Assembly (NCBI GenBank): GCA_022703505.1
Contig: JAKLDN010000002.1
Location: forward strand, 62,001 to 126,000
Source: Spirochaetota bacterium
GTDB lineage: Bacteria; Spirochaetota; Spirochaetia; Treponematales; UBA12059
Direction of reading: 5' to 3'
DNA: 64,000 bases
This document shows, piece by piece, positions 41,418 to 49,458 of this stretch. The notes under the pieces were generated by a model. That model was not told where the DNA came from and ran no database searches. It worked only from the letters and a program-made list of their open reading frames with translations. The translations under genes and the position numbers were made by a program. Numbering within the stretch: the first letter of the stretch is position 1; the number at the start of each line of letters is the position of its first letter.

Positions 41418-42116
41418 ATGACCCGTTCCCGCCGGTCCCGGACCGGCGTCGAGGCTGCCCGGCTTCATCCGCCGGTCGCCCTGCTCGCGGTGTTCGTCTG
41501 CCTAGCGTCGGGCGCCGCGGCTCAGACGGCTTCCGCCCGGCCCGCGGGCGTCCTGTCCGACGACGGCGGAATCGCGGCCGGCCGCCCGGCCTGGAGCATC
41601 GACGTCCTGGCCGCGCCCATGCTGGTCCTGTCCGGGGACGGCCTGGCCCCGGTCCTGCCCCACGGAGGTTTCACCTTCGGCACGGGGACCGAGCTTCGGG
41701 CGGGGGCCTGGATTCCCCTTCGGATTCAACTGGAGTACTTCCATGTCTTCCCCTCCGCGATCAGTTCCGCCGGGGACCTGTACCGTTCCTTTGCCGGGTG
41801 GGACCTGGCCCTGGGTGCGGGGGCGCGCGTGCTCTCCCGGGAGGGCGGCGCCCCTCTCGGATTGGACCTGCTGGGCGGGGTCTCCTTCGGGGCCGCCCGC
41901 TATCCCGGAACCACCGTGGCCTTCGCGACCTTCTCCGCGGACCTGACGGTCCGGGCGGATTTCACCAAGTCCGGGAACGGGGGCTGGCGGGCCGTCCTGC
42001 CCCTCTCCTGGATCTTCCGCCCCGGGGCCCGGTCCTTTTCCGCGGGGCTGGGTGCAGGCTACGTCCTGCCGCCGGGCCGGCGGTCCGGGGCGGCCGTCCC
42101 GGGAGCCTCCGAATGA
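41418..42116 (+). CDS. predicted exported beta-barrel-like protein
   Basis: Protein of 232 residues of no family I recognise. Residues 15-36 form a signal peptide ending AAAQ. The remainder alternates short amphipathic strands and glycines (LRAGAWIPLRIQLEYFHVF, LALGAGARVL, LDLLGGVSFGAARY) and ends in GLGAGYVLPPG, in keeping with a small outer-membrane barrel. TATACT lies six bases before ATG 41418 with no ribosome site. Its stop overlaps the ATG of the caspase-like lipoprotein (ATGA), so the two are co-translated. Confidence 0.7.
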   Translation: MTRSRRSRTGVEAARLHPPVALLAVFVCLASGAAAQTASARPAGVLSDDGGIAAGRPAWSIDVLAAPMLVLSGDGLAPVLPHGGFTFGTGTELRAGAWIPLRIQLEYFHVFPSAISSAGDLYRSFAGWDLALGAGARVLSREGGAPLGLDLLGGVSFGAARYPGTTVAFATFSADLTVRADFTKSGNGGWRAVLPLSWIFRPGARSFSAGLGAGYVLPPGRRSGAAVPGASE

Positions 42117-43039
42117 CGCGCCCGAAGCGGTCCGGAAAGCGCCTGTTTCAGATCCTTCTGTTCACCCTTACCTGTCCACTGTTCACCCTCTCCTCCTGCT
42201 CCTTCGAGATCACGGCCACGAGGTATGCCCTGGTGTACGGGGCACAAAACTACGATAACGCGACAGATTTGAACTATACTGACGATGATGCCATTTTCAT
42301 GAAAGCTGCACTTGAGGCTGCCGGATGGTCGGTTATAGTCATCAGGGAGCCTAAAGTGACCCGTGACCAGTTTCTTCAAGATATAATGGATCTGGCTAAC
42401 AACCCGGATGTCCAATCCGACTCTTCGATTCTTGTGTATTTTTCCGGTCACGGAACCTTTGATTCCGATGGGAATACCTATATATGCCCAACAGATACGA
42501 CTTTCGATGGAGAAGGAGAAACAGAATACTCAAGTTGTATTTCTTCTGGTGAAATTCTTTCAGCGTTGCAAGCTTTTTCGTGCAGGAACAAAGTCGCGAT
42601 CTTAGATACTTGTTATTCTGGTGGATTAGTATCCGTTACCAATACAGGAACCACCGATGCAGCGGATCCGGATTATACCAACGGAAGTTCTACCTCGACG
42701 CTCCTGGCCACTTTAAAGAATTACTCCACGCTGTTCGGCGATGCTTTCAGGACGGGCAGCGTTTCGGATCCGATAGTCGTAACCGCCGCCGGATCGCAGG
42801 AAGAATCCCTAGAGCTATCCACATACGGACACGGAGTATTCACGTACTTCTTTCTGCAGGCTGCTGAAAAAGGAGACTTGAACGGTGATGGTCACGTGAC
42901 GATCCAGGAAGCTTTTTCGTACGCGAAGGGGAAAGTCGAAACCAATTTCAATACCTTGGGAGAAATATATCCAACTTACTCGGGTAGCGAGTTCCTCCCC
43001 AGGATCTCCGGGAACGCCCGGGACATCGTGATCTTTTGA
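42113..43039 (+). CDS. caspase-like (C14) peptidase, predicted lipoprotein with EF-hand motif
   Basis: Protein of 308 residues. Residues 1-29 are a lipoprotein signal (lipobox LSSC). The peptidase C14 domain follows: YGAQNYDNATDLNYTDDDA, catalytic His in VYFSGHGTF (about 115) and catalytic Cys in ILDTCYSGG (about 164). Near the C-terminus GDLNGDGHVTIQEAF matches a Ca2+-binding EF-hand loop. From about 42230 to 42980 base composition falls to roughly half G+C, unlike the first 110 bases and the neighbours, suggesting a transferred catalytic part joined to a local signal sequence. Confidence 0.88.
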   Translation: MTRPKRSGKRLFQILLFTLTCPLFTLSSCSFEITATRYALVYGAQNYDNATDLNYTDDDAIFMKAALEAAGWSVIVIREPKVTRDQFLQDIMDLANNPDVQSDSSILVYFSGHGTFDSDGNTYICPTDTTFDGEGETEYSSCISSGEILSALQAFSCRNKVAILDTCYSGGLVSVTNTGTTDAADPDYTNGSSTSTLLATLKNYSTLFGDAFRTGSVSDPIVVTAAGSQEESLELSTYGHGVFTYFFLQAAEKGDLNGDGHVTIQEAFSYAKGKVETNFNTLGEIYPTYSGSEFLPRISGNARDIVIF

Positions 43040-43113
43040 CGGGGTATCGGACCCGGGATCTCCCGGGGTAGGATGCTTCCCGGTCCCGGTAAGGGATACC
43101 GAGGAAGGCGGCC

Positions 43114-44301
43114 ATGGAAACCAGGGTCTACGGGTATCGATGGGTTGTGTTGGGTTCGTTCATGCTGGTGAACCTGACCGTCCAGCTCCTTTGGATCTCC
43201 TACGCCCCGGTGACAGGCGTTGCCGCGGCGTTCTACGGGGTATCGGACCTGAAGATCGGGCTTCTATCCATGGTCTTCATGATCGCCTTCATCCCCCTGT
43301 CCATACCCGTTTCCTGGTCCATCGACACCCTGGGCTTCCACCGGACCGTGGGCTTCGGCTCCCTGATGATGGGTGCCTTCGGGATCCTTCGGGGCCTGGC
43401 AGGAGCGAACTACGGCCTGGCCCTCGCGGGGTCCATCGGGATCGCGGCGGCCCAGCCCTTCCTCCTGAACGCCTGGACCAAGGTTCCGGCGCTCTGGTTC
43501 CCGCCCAAGGAGCGGGCCACGGCGGTGGGCTTGGTCACCCTGGCCAACCTTACAGGCACGGCCTTGGGCATGGTCCTGACCCCGGCCCTGGTGGAAGCGT
43601 CCGGCATTCCCCGGGTTCAGTCGTACTACGGGACCGTCTCCGCGGCCTGCGCCCTCGTCTTCGTCCTGGCCGCCCGGGAGCGGCCGCCCCTCCCGCCCTC
43701 GGAGGACGCGGGCGCGGAGCGTGCCCTCATGCTGGACGGACTAAGGCACGCCTTCACCGTGCCGTCCTTCCGTCGCTTCCTGGCCGTCGCCTTCATCGGC
43801 CTGGGAATCTTCAACGGGGTGACAACCTGGATCGAGGCCATCGTCCGACCCCGGGGGTTCGGGCCCGTGCAGGCGGGTACCCTGGGAGCCGTCCTGCTTG
43901 TCGCGGGCGTGGCGGGCGCGGTGGTCCTGCCGGCCCTCTCGGACCGGACCGGACGGCGCCGGCCGTTCATCCTCCTCGGAACGACCCTCGCCATCCCGGG
44001 ACTCGCGGGGTTGGCCTGGACGCGATCTTTCGCCGGGCTCTGCCTGGCCGCCGCGTCGCTCGGCTTCTTTTTGACCGGCGTCCTGCCCACGGGGATGCAG
44101 TACGCCTCGGAGGCCGCGTTGCCGACGCCGGAGGGAACCTCGAACGGCCTCGTACAGCTTTTCGGGCAGGCCTCGGTGGTGTTCGTGTTCCTGATGGAGG
44201 CGCTCCGGACCCGGGACGGTTCGTTCACGGTCTCCCTGGCCGCGGCGTGCGCCTTGCTCGCCCTGGCCGCGGTCCTGGCTGCGACGCTGAAGGAGTCCTG
44301 A
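43114..44301 (+). CDS. MFS transporter
   Basis: Twelve-helix major facilitator of 395 residues. The loop after helix 2 and motif-A-like segment (PVSWSIDTLGFHRTVGFGS) and the second-half LPALSDRTGRRRPF are visible. It resembles FLVCR-like and related small-solute carriers in the N-terminus (YRWVVLGSFMLVNLTVQLLWISYAPV), but the substrate is unknown. GAGGAAGG precedes ATG 43114. A strong hairpin follows at 44350-44383. Confidence 0.85.
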   Translation: METRVYGYRWVVLGSFMLVNLTVQLLWISYAPVTGVAAAFYGVSDLKIGLLSMVFMIAFIPLSIPVSWSIDTLGFHRTVGFGSLMMGAFGILRGLAGANYGLALAGSIGIAAAQPFLLNAWTKVPALWFPPKERATAVGLVTLANLTGTALGMVLTPALVEASGIPRVQSYYGTVSAACALVFVLAARERPPLPPSEDAGAERALMLDGLRHAFTVPSFRRFLAVAFIGLGIFNGVTTWIEAIVRPRGFGPVQAGTLGAVLLVAGVAGAVVLPALSDRTGRRRPFILLGTTLAIPGLAGLAWTRSFAGLCLAAASLGFFLTGVLPTGMQYASEAALPTPEGTSNGLVQLFGQASVVFVFLMEALRTRDGSFTVSLAAACALLALAAVLAATLKES

Positions 44302-44349
44302 GTATCTGGAGCGCAGAGTTCGGTTCCGTCTGTCCCCCGACAAAAAGAG

Positions 44350-44383
44350 GGCGCGGCGAAACACCCGGGGTGTCCGCCGCGCC
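44350..44383. terminator. GC-rich hairpin between convergent MFS and response-regulator genes
   Basis: GGCGCGGCG (44350-44358) pairs with CGCCGCGCC (44375-44383); inside, ACACC/GGTGT add five pairs around a three-base loop. A-rich on the left (CAAAAAGAGG) and TTCTGAAT on the right. Likely terminator for one or both genes. Nothing else is seen in 44302-44534. Confidence 0.5.
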
Positions 44384-44534
44384 GTTCTGAATCATGGCCG
44401 GGTGAAGGACTTTTTCCAATCGTTTTGTATCATCTTTCGGATGGTTTTTCTCTGGGCGTCGACCGCCGGGATCATGCTACACCCGGGTCGTGCCCGGAAG
44501 CCATAGGAGAAAGACTCATTTTAGGCGGGCGCCC

Positions 44535-45176
44535 TCAGATCACCCCTAGCTCGTCGGCGTACGACACGAGCTCGGCGATGGATGTTAGGCCCAGCTTCTG
44601 CATGATCCGGAAGCGGTGGTTTTCCGCGGTCTTCTTGCTGATGAAGAGTTTTCGGGAGATCAGCTCCGCCGAGAGGCCCTCGGCCAGGAGGCGGAAGATC
44701 TCCTGTTCCCGGGGGGTCAGGGCCGCGTAGCCGGAGGCGTCGTCGCGGCTGGGATCCAGGATCAGCTGGTAGAGGCTCTCGGAGAGCTCGGGGTCCAGGT
44801 AGCGGCCGCCTTCGGAGACGCGGCGGACGGCGGCCCGTAGGACCTCCGGAGGGGACTGCTTGACCACGTAGCCCTGGACCCCGGCGTTGACGGTCTTCTT
44901 CACCAGCACGGGCTTGTTGTGCATGGTCAGGGCGATCACCCGGAGCTCCGGGAGCCGGGCCCGGATCTCGGGCAGGCGGTCCAGGTTGAGTCCCTCCCCC
45001 ATGCTCAGGTCCAGGAGCAGGAGGTCCACGGCCTGGTTCATGGGCGAATCCAGGAAGGTGTCCACGGTTTCGGACTCCCCGGCGGACCGGACTTCGGGCC
45101 ACTTGGACAGGATCTCCAGGATTCCCCGTCGGAAGAGGGCATGGTCGTCGATCACGTGGACGCGGATGGGGTCCAT
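44535..45176 (-). CDS. LuxR/NarL-type response regulator
   Basis: Protein of 213 residues: receiver domain with VIDDHALFRRG, phosphoacceptor Asp in LLLLDLSMGEG (about 55) and Lys in YVVKQSPP; then a LuxR HTH (LTPREQEIFRLLAEGLSAE...KTAENHRFRIMQKL). AGGAG precedes ATG 45176. The start lies inside the 3' end of the sensor kinase gene, its obvious partner, which is interrupted by a stop at its phosphorylation box. Confidence 0.95.
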   Translation of the reverse strand: MDPIRVHVIDDHALFRRGILEILSKWPEVRSAGESETVDTFLDSPMNQAVDLLLLDLSMGEGLNLDRLPEIRARLPELRVIALTMHNKPVLVKKTVNAGVQGYVVKQSPPEVLRAAVRRVSEGGRYLDPELSESLYQLILDPSRDDASGYAALTPREQEIFRLLAEGLSAELISRKLFISKKTAENHRFRIMQKLGLTSIAELVSYADELGVI

Positions 45177-46300
45177 GGTCGCTCCTTTCCGGGTTCGCAC
45201 CGGATCTGAAGGCGGGTCCCGGCTCCCGGCCGGGACTCCAGGGAGTACTCGCCGCCCAGGCTTCGGACCTGGCGCTCCAGGAGGGCAAGGCCCAGGCCGC
45301 CGCCCCCCGGGGAGGTCGGGCCGCCCCGGGAACGGGGATCGAAGCCCCGGCCGTCGTCCCGGAGGCTCAGGATGAGGTAGGGGTGGGAGCCCACCAGCCG
45401 GAGCTCGACCTTGCCCGCCCCGGCGTACTTTCGGATGTTGGCCAGGCCTTCCTGGACGGCCCGGTAGAGGACCAGGCGGGTATCGGGATCCAGCCGGGAC
45501 TCGTCCCAGCCCAGCTCCTCGATGTCCACCGGGGGGCCGCCCCGGCGAAGGTGTTCCGCCGCGAGTTCCCGCACCGAGGCGGCCAAGCCCGCCTGGTCCA
45601 GGTGCAGGGGCGCCAGCCCGTAGGTCACCCGTCGCAGCCTGTCGATGCTCCCGGACAGGAGGGCCTGGCCTTCGGGATCGTCCCGGAGGGCGGGCCGGAG
45701 TCCCAGGCTCCCCAGGTCCTGGAGGATCGAGTCGTGGAGTTAGGAGGCGAGTCCCCGCCGCTCCTCCTCCCGGACCTTCTGGACCAGGTTGAACAGTTGG
45801 TCCTGGCGGACCAACTCCTCCCGGGCCACCCGAACCTGGTACAGGGACAGGAGGAAGGCGAAGGATTGGACCAGGATCCCGACGGCCAGGAAGTAGAAGA
45901 GGGAGTCGAAGGAGGCTTCCCGCTGGCGCAGAAGCTCGGTGTAGGACTTGCTAACCCGGTAGAGGAGTCGGCGGACGCGGATCTCCGCCTCGGCGTAGCC
46001 GGGATCCGAACGGGAATCCGGCAGGAGGGCGACCGCGGTACGGTACACCCCCAGGAGTCGGTCCAGCTCCCTGCCCGCGGGGCCGGGGTGGGATCCGGAC
46101 AGGGCATCCGGGACGCTCCGCCAGTCCGAGGGGGCGGGGGCCTCCATGGCCAAAAGCTCGTCCATGGCCAGGAGCTTGCCGGTGGTCTCCCTCCGGGACC
46201 GGGAGATCAGGGCCGTCATGCCCAGGAAGGAGAAAAGGATCAGGATGATCAGGATGCCGTTGGAGTAGGTGGAAAGGTAGGGCGAAAATTTCCGGATCAT
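45152..46300 (-). pseudogene. NarL-type sensor histidine kinase interrupted by an in-frame TAA
   Basis: A single open frame from ATG 46300 reads two membrane segments (NGILIILILFSFLGMTALI; LFYFLAVGILVQSFAFLLSLY), a periplasmic helix between them and a coiled linker to EERRGLAS, where TAA (45742-45740) occurs. The same frame continues with LHDSILQDLG, the HisKA_3 phosphorylation box, and a HATPase domain (DGRGFDPRS, GLGLALLERQVRSLGGEY). In relatives the stop position holds Glu or similar (xELHD), so one base change explains it. Either a recent null allele, a sequencing error, or readthrough. Confidence 0.85.
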
Positions 46301-46309
46301 TTTGGGAAT

Positions 46310-46319
46310 AGTATATACT
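46310..46319. promoter_or_regulatory. palindromic shared -10 element between divergent genes
   Basis: AGTATATACT is a 10-base palindrome giving TATACT on both strands. On the plus strand it ends six bases before ATG 46326; on the minus strand nine bases before ATG 46300. Neither gene has a ribosome site. No good -35 is seen on either side. Confidence 0.45.
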
Positions 46320-46325
46320 GGATTC

Positions 46326-46943
46326 ATGAGAAATAGGATTTTTCCCTTCGACCGCATCGAACGCCCGGGCTTCCCGGCAGCGGCGGCCGCGGTCCTTACC
46401 CTCTCCCTCCTCAACCTGGGCTTCTCCTGGACCAACAACGTGGTCCTCAAGTCGCCCCTCTTTCTGGACTCCATCTTCACCGCCGTCGGAGGGGCGGTCC
46501 TGGGCCCCTGGGCGGGCCTGGGAATCGGCCTGGCCACGAACCTGGGGATGGAGCCGATCTACGGAATGACGGGCTACTACTGGCCCTTCGCGGCCTGCAA
46601 CATGGCCACGGGCCTGATCGTGGGCCTCATGTCCCGGAGAGGGGCCTTCTCGCAGGGCTGGCACGCGACGACGGCGGTGGTCCTGGTCACCCTGGCCAAC
46701 GCCTTGCTGGGAGGCTTCATCGCCAACCTGGTCTTTTCCGGGGACACGGGGGTCCAGATCGACAACATCGTCTCGGCGTTCACCGAGACGGGGCTGTCCC
46801 TGTTCACCGCCAACTTCTGGGCACGGATCCCGACCAACCTGATCGACAAGATGCTGGCGGTCTACGCGGCGTTCTGGGTACGGGCATGGTTGCGGGGCCG
46901 GGTGTCCGGGCCGGGCGCAGAGGGCGGACCGGTGCAGGTGTAG
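46326..46943 (+). CDS. ECF-transporter S-component-like membrane protein
   Basis: Membrane protein of 205 residues with about six hydrophobic segments. LFLDSIFTAVGGAVLGPWAG and LGIGLATNLGMEPIYGMTG resemble substrate-binding (S) components of energy-coupling-factor vitamin transporters, though no ligand group is recognisable and no ECF ATPase is nearby. It is divergent from the sensor kinase across only 25 bases and may belong functionally to that system. Leaderless-type start. Confidence 0.6.
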   Translation: MRNRIFPFDRIERPGFPAAAAAVLTLSLLNLGFSWTNNVVLKSPLFLDSIFTAVGGAVLGPWAGLGIGLATNLGMEPIYGMTGYYWPFAACNMATGLIVGLMSRRGAFSQGWHATTAVVLVTLANALLGGFIANLVFSGDTGVQIDNIVSAFTETGLSLFTANFWARIPTNLIDKMLAVYAAFWVRAWLRGRVSGPGAEGGPVQV

Positions 46944-46963
46944 CGTAGCGCCGGATTTTCCGT

Positions 46964-46992
46964 TTGACGCACCCGGAATCCTGTGCCAGGAT
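46964..46992 (+). promoter_or_regulatory. promoter of the sugar acid kinase operon
   Basis: TTGACG (46964-46969), 17 bases, CAGGAT (46987-46992) with an extended TG at 46984-46985. Seven bases separate it from ATG 47000. Confidence 0.45.
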
Positions 46993-46999
46993 CCGACCC

Positions 47000-48367
47000 A
47001 TGGCGGAGGCATCCATGAAATACGCGGTGATCGCGGACGACCTTACGGGAGCCGGGGATACGGGGGCCCAGTTCGCCCGGGCGGGCCTGCGGACCCGTTC
47101 CCTTTTCGGGGATTGGGCCCCCGAGGATATCGAGGGATCCGACGCCCTGGTGGTCAACACGGATTCCCGGCCCCTGGACCCGGCGGCGGCTTACGCCGCT
47201 GTCCGCAAGGCCGCCGGCGTCCTGGCGGCGGCTGGTTACTTGCCGGTCTACAAGAAGATCGACTCCACCCTCCGGGGGCCCGCGGGCCGGGAGTTGGACG
47301 CGGTAATGGACGCATCCGGGGCGGACCTCGCGGTCCTCTGCCCCGCCTTCCCGGCCAACAAGCGGATCGTCCGGGACGGTATCCTCCGGGTGGACGGGGT
47401 GCCCGTGGCCGAGACGGCCCTGTCCCGGGATCCGGTGAACCCGGTCAAGGAGAGTCGGATAGCCGCCTACATCGTGGGTCAGAGCCGGCGACCGGTCCGG
47501 GAGCTCGGCCGTTCCGTCCTGGACGGGGGCGAGGCCGCCGTCCGTTCGGCCCTGGAGGATTTCCGCCGTGCGGGAGGGGGGATAGCGGTCTGCGACGCCG
47601 GGGGCGAGGCGGACCTGGCCCTGTTGGCGCGGGCCGCCCTGTCCCTGGGGTCCGGGGTGATCCTCGCGGGCTCCGCGGGCCTGGCCCTGCCGGCGGCGGA
47701 AATCCTCGCCGACCGGGCGGGCCGAGGCCGTCCCGGGGGCGCCGCGGCGGGATCGGCCGGCTCGGTTTCCGTCCGTCCGGACGCCCGCACGCGGCCGGTG
47801 GTCCTGGCGGTCGGGTCCGTGAACCCCGCGGCTCGGGTCCAGGCCCGGACCCTGATCGAGGCGGGGGCCCGGGAATTCCGGCTGGATCCCGCGGAGATCC
47901 TGGAGGCCCGCTCCCCCGCAGAGGCGGAGGCCGCGGCCGAGGCCCTGGGACTCCGGGCCCGGGAGGCCCTGCAAACGGGCGGGAAGGTCCTGATCGCCAC
48001 ACCCGGTGATCGGTCGGACGTGGAAGCCGCCCAGGCCCTGGGAGCCGGCCGGGGCCTTTCCGGGGCGGAGGTGGCCGCGGCCCTGGCACGGGCCCTGGCC
48101 GGGGCTGTCCGGGCCGCGATCCGGGATGTTCCGGACCCGGGGGTGGCCGCCACGGGGGGCGACGTGGCCCGCGCCCTGTTGTCCGCCCTGGGCTCCCGGG
48201 CCGTGGACCTCCTGGGGGAGGTGTCCCCCGGGATTCCCCTCTGCGCGGTCCGGGGCGGCGAGCGCCCGGGTCTCTTCCTGGTGACTAAGGCCGGGGGCTT
48301 CGGGGCGCCCGACGCCCTGGAAAAGGCCGCGGCCCTTCTTTCGACCTGCACGAGGGCGGAACCGTGA
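47000..48367 (+). CDS. four-carbon acid sugar kinase (D-threonate/D-erythronate kinase type)
   Basis: Phosphorylates a four-carbon sugar acid such as D-threonate or D-erythronate at O4. VIADDLTGAGDTGAQFA (about residue 10-26) is the family N-terminus, YKKIDSTLRGPAG the substrate-binding part, and VAATGGDVARALLSALG (about 384) the nucleotide-binding C-domain. About 455 residues. Two starts compete: ATG 47000, leaderless-type, and ATG 47015, five bases after GGAGG. It overlaps the PdxA-type dehydrogenase gene by four bases (GTGA), together giving the known two-step degradation to dihydroxyacetone phosphate. Confidence 0.92.
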   Translation: MAEASMKYAVIADDLTGAGDTGAQFARAGLRTRSLFGDWAPEDIEGSDALVVNTDSRPLDPAAAYAAVRKAAGVLAAAGYLPVYKKIDSTLRGPAGRELDAVMDASGADLAVLCPAFPANKRIVRDGILRVDGVPVAETALSRDPVNPVKESRIAAYIVGQSRRPVRELGRSVLDGGEAAVRSALEDFRRAGGGIAVCDAGGEADLALLARAALSLGSGVILAGSAGLALPAAEILADRAGRGRPGGAAAGSAGSVSVRPDARTRPVVLAVGSVNPAARVQARTLIEAGAREFRLDPAEILEARSPAEAEAAAEALGLRAREALQTGGKVLIATPGDRSDVEAAQALGAGRGLSGAEVAAALARALAGAVRAAIRDVPDPGVAATGGDVARALLSALGSRAVDLLGEVSPGIPLCAVRGGERPGLFLVTKAGGFGAPDALEKAAALLSTCTRAEP

Positions 48368-49413
48368 GCGGCCGGCCCTTCCTGGCCCTGACCATGGGGG
48401 ACGCCGCGGGGATCGGCCCGGAGATCTGCGCAAAGACCCTGGCCCGGCCGGGGCTCTGGGAGACCTGCCGGCCCCTGATGATCGGGGACCGGGCCTCCAT
48501 GGCGGCGGCCCTGGAATCGCTGCCGGCGGCCGGCCGGCCGAGTTTCGTCCCGGTTTCCCCCCGCGAGATGGAGGGCCTGGGGCCGGGGACCCCGGAGTTC
48601 GGAGGCATCCCCCTCTATCAGCCCGGCTCCCCCCTTTCGGGGGTGGTGCCCGGGAAGCTCTCCGCCGAGGCGGGCCGGGGGGCGGTGGAGTTCGTGAAGG
48701 CCGCGGTGGACCTGGCCAAGGCGGGTCGGGTGGCGGGGATCGTCACGGCCCCTCTCAACAAGGCGGCCATGCACGCCGCGGGATTCTCCTACCCCGGACA
48801 TACGGAGCTTCTGGCCGAGGGCTTCGGGGTCAAGAACTACTCCCTGGTCCTCTCCGCCCGGGGCACCTTCGTCTTCCACGCCACCACCCACGTATCCCTG
48901 CGCCGGGCCCTGGACCTGATCGACGAGAACCGGGTCTACGCGCAGATCCGCCTGGCCCACCTCCTGGCCCGGGCCCTGGGCCGGGGAGGGGAGACCGTCG
49001 CCGTGGCGGGCCTCAACCCCCACGCCGGGGAGGGCGGCCTCTTCGGCACCGAGGAGATCGATTCCATCCTCCCCGCGGTGGAGCGGGCCCGGGCGGAGGG
49101 CATCCCCGTGGAGGGCCCCCTGCCCGCGGACGTCCTTTTCCCCCGGGCGGCCCGGGGAATCTACCGTTTCCTGGTGGCGATGTACCACGACCAGGGGCAC
49201 GGGGTCTTCAAGACCCTGTACTTCGACGAAGGGATCAACGTCACCGTGGGCCTCCCGGTCATCCGCACCAGCGTGGACCACGGCACGGCCTTCGACATCG
49301 CGGGCAAGGGGATGGCCAAGGACGAGAGCCTCGCGGAGGCGGTGCGCCTGGCGGCCTCGCTGGGGCCGGTGTGGGCGGAGATCCGGGAAGCCGCCCGGGC
49401 GGCCCTGGAGTGA
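48364..49413 (+). CDS. PdxA family 4-phospho-sugar-acid dehydrogenase (PdxA2 type)
   Basis: NAD-dependent oxidative decarboxylase of 349 residues. LTMGDAAGIGPEI opens the family; PLNKAAMHAAGFSYPGHTE and MYHDQGHGVFK contain the metal-binding His residues, and NVTVGLPVIRTSVDHGTAFDIAG closes it. PdxA acts in vitamin B6 synthesis on 4-phosphohydroxy-threonine; the adjoining DUF1537-type kinase argues for the PdxA2 branch that oxidises threonate- or erythronate-4-phosphate. GTG start overlapping the kinase stop. Confidence 0.93.
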   Translation: MSGRPFLALTMGDAAGIGPEICAKTLARPGLWETCRPLMIGDRASMAAALESLPAAGRPSFVPVSPREMEGLGPGTPEFGGIPLYQPGSPLSGVVPGKLSAEAGRGAVEFVKAAVDLAKAGRVAGIVTAPLNKAAMHAAGFSYPGHTELLAEGFGVKNYSLVLSARGTFVFHATTHVSLRRALDLIDENRVYAQIRLAHLLARALGRGGETVAVAGLNPHAGEGGLFGTEEIDSILPAVERARAEGIPVEGPLPADVLFPRAARGIYRFLVAMYHDQGHGVFKTLYFDEGINVTVGLPVIRTSVDHGTAFDIAGKGMAKDESLAEAVRLAASLGPVWAEIREAARAALE

Positions 49414-49423
49414 GCAGGGCCCT

Positions 49424-49452
49424 TTGACCGTCCGCCCGGGAGGCTTTACACT
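49424..49452 (+). promoter_or_regulatory. promoter of the sensor kinase gene, leaderless layout
   Basis: TTGACC (49424-49429) and TACACT (49447-49452), 17 bases apart, with six bases to ATG 49459. Clearest of the leaderless-type promoters here. Confidence 0.6.
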
Positions 49453-49458
49453 GTCGTC

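Noticed and set aside
42892-42940. Dockerin/cellulosome module in the caspase-like protein
   Set aside because: Only one EF-hand-like loop is present; a dockerin needs two repeats and no cohesin is seen.
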